Source: an uncultured Bacteroidales bacterium (GTDB lineage Bacteria > Bacteroidota > Bacteroidia > Bacteroidales > Bacteroidaceae). Taken from it: 64,000 nucleotides of DNA. The stretch spans positions 62,001 through 126,000 of the forward strand of contig CACYYM010000006.1 in assembly GCA_902778625.1 (NCBI GenBank). Reading direction: 5' to 3'. The notes under the pieces are model-generated. The model was not told the origin of the DNA. It saw nothing but the letters and a program-made list of their open reading frames with translations, and searched no databases. Below are positions 58,920 to 64,000 of this stretch, piece by piece; positions within the stretch are counted from its first letter, which is position 1, and each line of letters opens with the position of its first letter. The position numbers were made by a program, and so were the translations under genes.

Positions 58920-60728
58920 ATGCAGAATCCCAGTCCACTTCCCTCGCTAATCCAAAGTCAGGCTAACGTTTACGGCAAGCGAGCCGCCATGCTTTATCGC
59001 GACGACGAACTGCAGAAGTGGAAGGAGATTTCGTGGGAAAGCTTTGCCCAGACCGTGAGTCGCGTCTCGGCTTCGCTGCTCGAACTGGGTGTCGGCGTAC
59101 AGGAAAACATCGCAACTTTCTCGCAAAACATGCCCGAATGTATGTTCGTGGACTTCGGCGCCTACGGCATCAGAGCCGTCACTATCCCGTTCTATGCAAC
59201 GGCTTCTGAGACGCAAGTGAAGTACATGGTGAGTGATGCCAAGATTCATTACATCTTCGTCGGTGAGCAATATCAGTACGACACTGCCTACCGCATACTT
59301 AAAATCGAGCATCACATGCGACGGCTCATCATCTTCGACCCGTCTGTCCAGAAGGATCCACAAGACAACGTGAGCCTTTATTTCGATGAGTTCCTGGCTC
59401 TCTCCGATGGAAAAGACCACAGCGAAGAGATTCAAAAGCTGACTTCTGAAGTGGAGGAGGACGACCTCGCGAATATTCTTTATACAAGCGGCACGACAGG
59501 CATCAGTAAAGGTGTCATGCTGACTCACCGCATGTACAATGCCGCATTCCGAGGCCACGTTGGGGCTTTGCCGCTCACAGACAAGGACCTCATCATGAAC
59601 TTCCTGCCTTTCACCCATGTCTTCGAGCGCGGATGGTCGTATCTTTGCCTGAAGACGGGCTGCACGTTGGCCGTCAACAAGCGTCCTGCAGACATCCTGC
59701 AGAGCCTTCGCGAAGTGCATCCGACCTGCATGTGCGCTGTGCCTCGCTTCTGGGAAAAGGTGTACAGCGGCGTGCAAGAGAAGATGAACGAGTCTTCTCC
59801 CATACAACGTCGGATGCTCGAGGACGCCCTTCGAATCGGCAAAGCCTACAACGTCGATTACAAGATGCGGGGTCTCACCCCGCCACTTGCCTTGAAGATG
59901 CAATACCTTTTCTATGAGAAGACCGTCATTGCCTTGTTGCTCAAGACGTTGGGACTAGAGCGAGGCAACTTCTTCCCTACTGCCGGAGCCGCTATTCCGC
60001 CGGTTATTGAGGAGTTTGTACGTTCTGCAGGCATCCTAATGATTACTGGCTACGGCCTGACTGAAAGCACAGCCACCGTCTCTTGCGACCGTTGGAATCA
60101 GCCCATCACGCTTGGCTCAATCGGTCGTCCGCTGAATGGTGTGCAAGTTAAGTTCGGCGAACACGACGAGATTCTGCTTAAGGGCGAAACCATCACCAAG
60201 GGCTACTACCGCAAAGCTGAAATTACGGCGATGGCGATAGACGACGAAGGCTGGTTCCACACCGGTGATGCCGGCTACATGAAGGACGGTGAACTCTTCA
60301 TGACGGAACGCATCAAGGACCTCTTCAAGACGAGCAACGGCAAGTACATCGCGCCGCAGATGCTCGAGTCGAAGTTCTGCGTGGACCGCTACATCGACCA
60401 GATCGTCATCATTGCCGACCAGCACAAGTTCGTCTCAGCACTCGTCATTCCCGAGTACAAACTGCTTGAAGAACTGGCGAAGAAGCGTGGCATCGCTTTC
60501 TCATCGAGGGAAGAGCTCTGCAACAACGAGCAAATCGTGCAGTTTGTCATGGACAGAATCGAGACCATACAGCAGGACCTGGCCTCCTACGAGCAAGTGA
60601 AGCGCATCACTCTCCTGCCCGAACCCTTCAGCATGGAGCGCGGCGAGCTCACCAACACGTTGAAGGTGAAGCGACCTGTCCTCAACGAATTATATAAGGA
60701 ACAGATAGCAAAGATGTATCAAGAATAG
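58920..60728 (+). CDS. Long-chain acyl-CoA synthetase (AMP-forming)
   Basis: The protein has 602 residues from ATG 58920. The adenylate-forming motifs are ILYTSGTTGISKGVMLTH (A3), GYGLTESTATVSC (A5), GWFHTGDAGYMKDGELFM (A7) and RIKDLFKTSNGKYIAPQMLE (A8). The C-terminal lysine region reads LTNTLKVKRP. It activates fatty acids to CoA thioesters on the cytoplasmic side of the membrane. The size and the LPFTHVFERG motif match the FadD15/long-chain type. It stands alone, followed by prfB after 65 bp. Confidence 0.94.
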   Translation: MQNPSPLPSLIQSQANVYGKRAAMLYRDDELQKWKEISWESFAQTVSRVSASLLELGVGVQENIATFSQNMPECMFVDFGAYGIRAVTIPFYATASETQVKYMVSDAKIHYIFVGEQYQYDTAYRILKIEHHMRRLIIFDPSVQKDPQDNVSLYFDEFLALSDGKDHSEEIQKLTSEVEEDDLANILYTSGTTGISKGVMLTHRMYNAAFRGHVGALPLTDKDLIMNFLPFTHVFERGWSYLCLKTGCTLAVNKRPADILQSLREVHPTCMCAVPRFWEKVYSGVQEKMNESSPIQRRMLEDALRIGKAYNVDYKMRGLTPPLALKMQYLFYEKTVIALLLKTLGLERGNFFPTAGAAIPPVIEEFVRSAGILMITGYGLTESTATVSCDRWNQPITLGSIGRPLNGVQVKFGEHDEILLKGETITKGYYRKAEITAMAIDDEGWFHTGDAGYMKDGELFMTERIKDLFKTSNGKYIAPQMLESKFCVDRYIDQIVIIADQHKFVSALVIPEYKLLEELAKKRGIAFSSREELCNNEQIVQFVMDRIETIQQDLASYEQVKRITLLPEPFSMERGELTNTLKVKRPVLNELYKEQIAKMYQE

Positions 60729-60735
60729 ACATTGT

Positions 60736-60793
60736 GCCCGACGCTTCTCCATCGGGCTTCCCATTAACCCCATAATACCCATTAACCCCATAA
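60736..60793 (+). repeat. Hairpin and 16-bp direct repeat before prfB
   Basis: GCCCGA/TCGGGC (60736-60741 with 60752-60757) forms a weak terminator-like hairpin. CCCATTAACCCCATAA then occurs twice (60760-60775 and 60778-60793), the second copy touching the prfB ATG. Confidence 0.7.
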
Positions 60794-61903
60794 ATGATTA
60801 CCCAAGACCAACTGAAAGAAGTCAAGGAACGCACCGAACAACTCCATCGCTACCTCGACATCGACGGAAAGAAGATACAGTACGAAGAAGAACAGCTCCG
60901 CACACAAGCCCCGGGCTTTTGGGACGACCAGAAGCGCGCCGAGGCACAGATGAAGCTTGTCAAAAGCCTCGAGAAATGGCTTAAAGGCTATGCCGAAGTT
61001 AAGACTTTATGCGACGAACTCGACACAGCCTTCGAGTTCTACAAGGAAGAACTTGTCACTGAGGACGAGATCGATGCTATCTATGCCAAAGCCATTACGG
61101 CGATAGAAGAACTCGAACTCAAGAATATGTTGCGTCGCGAGGAAGACAGCATGGATGCTGTCCTCAAGATAAACTCAGGCGCTGGCGGCACTGAGGCTCA
61201 GGACTGGGCACAGATGCTGATGCGAATGTACATGCGCTATGCCGAAACTCACGGCTACAAGTGCGTGGTCAGCAACTTGCTCGACGGCGACGACGCGGGC
61301 ATCAAGTCCTGCACACTCGAGATTCAGGGCGAGTATGCCTACGGCTACCTCAAAAGCGAGAACGGCGTGCATCGCCTGGTTCGCGTCTCGCCCTACAACG
61401 CGCAGGGCAAGCGCATGACGAGCTTTGCCTCTGTCTTCGTCACCCCTCTCGTGGATGATACCATCGAAGTGAACATCGAGCAGGCACGCATCTCGTGGGA
61501 TACTTTCCGCTCTTCGGGTGCTGGCGGTCAGAACGTCAACAAGGTGGAGTCCGGCGTACGCCTGCGTTATCAGTACAAAGACCCTTACACGGGCGAGGAG
61601 GAGGAAATCCTCATCGAAAACACCGAAACGCGCGACCAGCCCAAGAACAAGGAGAACGCCCTGCGACTGCTGCGCTCCATGCTCTACGACAAAGAGCTGA
61701 AGCACCGCATGGCCGAGCAGGCGAAGGTCGAGGCGGGCAAGAAGAAGATTGAGTGGGGCAGCCAGATCCGCAGCTATGTCTTCGACGACCGCCGCGTCAA
61801 GGACCACCGCACGAACTATCAGACCAGCGACGTCGGCGGCGTAATGGACGGCAAGATCGATGCCTTCATCAAGGCCTACCTCATGGAATTCGGCGCAGAC
61901 TGA
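60794..61903 (+). CDS. prfB: Peptide chain release factor 2
   Basis: The protein has 369 residues. The catalytic GGQ is at residues 244-246 in SGAGGQNVNKVES. The stop-codon tripeptide, SPF in E. coli, reads SPY at residues 199-201 in RVSPYNAQGKRMTSF. The factor recognises UAA and UGA. The gene is one continuous frame: no in-frame UGA with CTT before it is found near codon 25, so the programmed +1 frameshift that controls prfB in many bacteria is absent here. Confidence 0.96.
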   Translation: MITQDQLKEVKERTEQLHRYLDIDGKKIQYEEEQLRTQAPGFWDDQKRAEAQMKLVKSLEKWLKGYAEVKTLCDELDTAFEFYKEELVTEDEIDAIYAKAITAIEELELKNMLRREEDSMDAVLKINSGAGGTEAQDWAQMLMRMYMRYAETHGYKCVVSNLLDGDDAGIKSCTLEIQGEYAYGYLKSENGVHRLVRVSPYNAQGKRMTSFASVFVTPLVDDTIEVNIEQARISWDTFRSSGAGGQNVNKVESGVRLRYQYKDPYTGEEEEILIENTETRDQPKNKENALRLLRSMLYDKELKHRMAEQAKVEAGKKKIEWGSQIRSYVFDDRRVKDHRTNYQTSDVGGVMDGKIDAFIKAYLMEFGAD

Positions 61904-61941
61904 GCTCCCTATTACTTTTCCCCATTAAACCCACAAAGTCC

Positions 61942-62430
61942 ATGCCCCTCCTCGAAATCGAAAGAAAGTTTCTTGTCGTTGGCGACTTCAAGAGCCAAGC
62001 CGTCAGCTCCACCCACATCGCTCAGGGCTACATCGCTTCGGGCAATGGCCGCACCGTTCGCGTCCGCATCCGTGGCGACAAGGGCTACCTCACCATCAAA
62101 GGTCCAAGCAACAACGCCGGTCTCGCACGCTTCGAGTGGGAAAAGGAGATACCTCTGGCAGAGGCAGAAGCCCTGATGAGCATCTGCGAGCCGGGCATCA
62201 TACAGAAGACACGTTGGCTGGTGCCATCAGAAGATGGCAAGCACACCTGGGAAGTCGACGTCTTCGAGGGCGACAACGAAGGCTTGGTTATGGCAGAAAT
62301 TGAACTCGGCAGCGAAGACGAAACGTTCAAAAAGCCCCATTTCATCGGAAAAGAAGTGACTGGCGACCGTCGTTACTACAACAGTCACATGCGCCGCTAC
62401 CCATACAAACTCTGGGGAGAAGAAAAATAA
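61942..62430 (+). CDS. CYTH domain protein (triphosphate tunnel metalloenzyme)
   Basis: The protein has 162 residues from ATG 61942. The CYTH signature ExExK is EIERK at the N-terminus (MPLLEIERKFLVVG). Further conserved basic and acidic residues of the tunnel are RVRIRGDKGYLTIKG, FEWEKEIP, TRWLVP, WEVDVFEGDNEGLVMAEIEL. Bacterial relatives hydrolyse inorganic tripolyphosphate or make nothing known. It lies 38 bp after prfB. Confidence 0.93.
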   Translation: MPLLEIERKFLVVGDFKSQAVSSTHIAQGYIASGNGRTVRVRIRGDKGYLTIKGPSNNAGLARFEWEKEIPLAEAEALMSICEPGIIQKTRWLVPSEDGKHTWEVDVFEGDNEGLVMAEIELGSEDETFKKPHFIGKEVTGDRRYYNSHMRRYPYKLWGEEK

Positions 62431-62540
62431 GAGCACACGGAAACAAAAAACGCCGCGTGCGGCGATTGCAATCCCCGCGTGCGGCGTTGGCCATTTCCGC
62501 GTGCGGCGTTTGAGATCCCCGCACGCGGCGTTTTATTTCT
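62431..62540. repeat. 22-bp dyad array, locus F (4 units), probably a bidirectional terminator
   Basis: Centres lie at 62457, 62479 and 62501 (GT) and 62523 (AC), all exactly 22 bp apart; a degraded unit with AC is at 62435. The last two units are inverted to each other and followed by TTTTA. The first unit is preceded by AAAAAA, a T-run on the other strand. Both convergent genes could end here. Confidence 0.88.
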
Positions 62541-62559
62541 ACGATTTGGATGTTGTCTT

Positions 62560-64000
62560 TTATCCGACTTGGCTGCCGCCTTTGACGTCATCGAGAGTAG
62601 TTGTGACGCTGAGGTCGCCGTTGTAGTTCACAGCGCTCAATATCATGCCCTGACTCTCCTCTCCCATCATCTGGCGAGGCGCAAAATTCGCGATGAAAAG
62701 GACTCTTTTGCCCACTAACTGCTCGGGCTCGTACCACTGAGCTATGCCGCTCAGGATGGTGCGGTCGGTGCCGCTGCCGTCGTCGAGGATGAACTTCAGG
62801 AGCTTCTTGCTCTTCTTGATTTTCTCGCACGACTTAACGAGACCGACGCGAATGTCAAGTTTCTCGAAGTCTTCGAACGAAACGGTGGGCTTAACGGGCG
62901 CTGCCTTGTAGGCTGCTGCTTCGTTGGCCTTCAGCGTGTCCTCGAGCTTTTTCTTTTGCGCAGCCACAACTTCGTCCTCTATCTTGGTGAAGAGCAGTTC
63001 GGGCTTGGGCAGCTGCTTGCCGGCGGGCAGGATATCGGTGCGGCCGAGGTCTTCCCACGAGAAGGTGTCGAGGGCAATCATCTCCCTCAAGCGCTTGCTG
63101 CTGAAGGGCAGGAAGGGCTCGAAAGCGATGGCGAGGTTGGCCGTTATCTGTAGGCTGAGGTAGATGATGGTCTTGACGCGCTCGGGGTCTGTCTTGACGA
63201 CCTTCCAAGGCTCACAGTCAGCGATGTACTTGTTGCCAATGCGGGCGAGGTTCATCGCTTCCTTCTGAGCCTCGCGGAACTTGAAGCCCTCGAGCAATTG
63301 TTCCAAACGTGCCTTGACGTCGCAGAACTCGGCGAGCGTCTCCTTATCATAGTCGTTAAGCTCTCCGCACTCGGGCACGCGGCCTTCGTAGTACTTCTGC
63401 GTGAGCTGCAGAGCGCGGTTCACGAAGTTGCCATAGACAGCCACCAGCTCGTTGTTGCAGCGTGCCTGGAAGTCGTCCCACGTGAAGTCGTTGTCCTTCG
63501 TCTCGGGTGCATTGGCGGTGAGGACATAGCGGAGCTCGTCCTGACGGCCTGGCAGCTCATCGAGATACTCGTTGAGCCAAACGGCATAGTTCTTAGAGGT
63601 CGATATCTTGTTGCCCTCGAGGTTAAGGAACTCGTTGCTCGGCACGTTGTCGGGCAGGATGTAGTCGCCGTGTGCCTTCAGCATGGCGGGGAAGACGATG
63701 CAGTGGAAGACAATGTTGTCTTTGCCGATGAAATGGACCAATCTAGTCTCGGGGTCCTTCCACCACTTCTCCCAAGAACCGAGCTCGGGATGGGCGTCAC
63801 AGAGCTCCTTGGTGTTGGAGATGTAGCCGATGGGGGCATCGAACCAGACATAGAGCACCTTGCCTTCTGCACCTTCGATGGGCACGGGAATGCCCCAGTC
63901 GAGGTCGCGTGTGACGGCACGAGGCCGCAGTCCGCCGTCGAGCCAGCTCTTGCACTGCCCATAAACGTTGGAGCGCCACTCCTTATGGTCCTCCAGAATC
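62560..64000 (-). CDS. metG: Methionine--tRNA ligase (C-terminal part; N-terminus outside window)
   Basis: About 480 residues are visible, and the frame is open to the window edge. The sequence enters with [20 protein letters not shown] and [20 protein letters not shown], typical of class I MetRS. The KMSKS-equivalent loop is [12 protein letters not shown]. The anticodon-binding helical domain follows. The C-terminal 115 residues are a Trbp111-like tRNA-binding OB domain ([40 protein letters not shown]). It charges tRNA-Met. The HIGH motif lies beyond the window. Confidence 0.97.
   Translation of the reverse strand, partial: ILEDHKEWRSNVYGQCKSWLDGGLRPRAVTRDLDWGIPVPIEGAEGKVLYVWFDAPIGYISNTKELCDAHPELGSWEKWWKDPETRLVHFIGKDNIVFHCIVFPAMLKAHGDYILPDNVPSNEFLNLEGNKISTSKNYAVWLNEYLDELPGRQDELRYVLTANAPETKDNDFTWDDFQARCNNELVAVYGNFVNRALQLTQKYYEGRVPECGELNDYDKETLAEFCDVKARLEQLLEGFKFREAQKEAMNLARIGNKYIADCEPWKVVKTDPERVKTIIYLSLQITANLAIAFEPFLPFSSKRLREMIALDTFSWEDLGRTDILPAGKQLPKPELLFTKIEDEVVAAQKKKLEDTLKANEAAAYKAAPVKPTVSFEDFEKLDIRVGLVKSCEKIKKSKKLLKFILDDGSGTDRTILSGIAQWYEPEQLVGKRVLFIANFAPRQMMGEESQGMILSAVNYNGDLSVTTTLDDVKGGSQVG

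Overview
The window is a chromosomal segment of a Bacteroidota genome, most likely a Prevotella-like member of the Bacteroidales. The evidence is the -7 promoter boxes of the form TAnnTTTG before most transcription units, the lack of Shine-Dalgarno sequences, a PorZ protein of the type IX secretion system, a susC-like barrel receptor, a fused FeoA-FeoB transporter, the DUF5683, DUF6029 and Omp28 families, and a long alanine/glutamate-rich tail on ribosomal protein S16. Coding DNA is fairly GC-rich. A short stretch at about 21.6-24.1 kb is more AT-rich and looks acquired. The genus is an inference.

Layout. 1-3.4 kb: the N-terminal part of a GH78 rhamnosidase and a divergent secreted CE1-type esterase. 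3.4-9.4 kb: an outer-membrane barrel, leuS, two YitT-type membrane proteins and rdgB, packed tightly on the plus strand. 9.6-14.2 kb: porZ, then a convergent surE-lpxB-monooxygenase unit. 14.6-20.6 kb: parA, parB, a DUF5683 protein, a LysM lytic transglycosylase and rel, preceded by three TTATCAACA nonamers. 20.7-24 kb: a metallophosphoesterase and an accessory patch with a DUF3874 remnant, a 154-bp inverted-repeat element, an exonuclease/BRCT protein and a small membrane protein. 24.2-30.6 kb: a nitrilase-type amidase, an OPT transporter, TraB/GumN, TIGR04076 and double-DTG aspartic protease genes, and rpsP. 30.8-33.7 kb: a deoxyamino-sugar unit with a sugar ketoisomerase and an acyltransferase fused to an aminotransferase, then tRNA-Ser and tRNA-Glu. 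34-39.4 kb: a five-gene envelope operon of TlpA, a DUF6029 barrel, an Omp28 lipoprotein, a secreted protein and a CGWC surface protein. 39.7-42.7 kb: metY-cysK facing an Lrp-type regulator. 43-47.3 kb: a membrane-anchored regulator and a TonB-receptor-like barrel. 47.6-53.7 kb: feoAB with a sialidase fused to the FeoB-associated cysteine-rich peptide, then NfeD and flotillin. 53.8-64 kb: Nudix, acyltransferase, LicD, YhaM-like, tadA, M20 peptidase, acyl-CoA ligase, prfB, a CYTH protein and metG, which runs off the window.

The most unusual feature is non-coding. Eleven intergenic regions carry arrays of short dyads spaced almost exactly 22 bp centre to centre. The arms differ strongly between arrays, and in one array between units (CCGC/GCGG, TTAAC/GTTAA, ATACAT/ATGTAT, CGCC/GGCG, GCTAC/GCAGC). 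Self-complementarity and the period are kept, and the centre is nearly always the dinucleotide AC or GT. I know no described repeat family with this grammar. Other recurring non-coding features are 7-bp tandem repeats next to promoters, two copies of a roughly 150-bp inverted-repeat element, and palindromic elements inserted in frame inside genes. One of these appears to have fused two sugar-biosynthesis genes.
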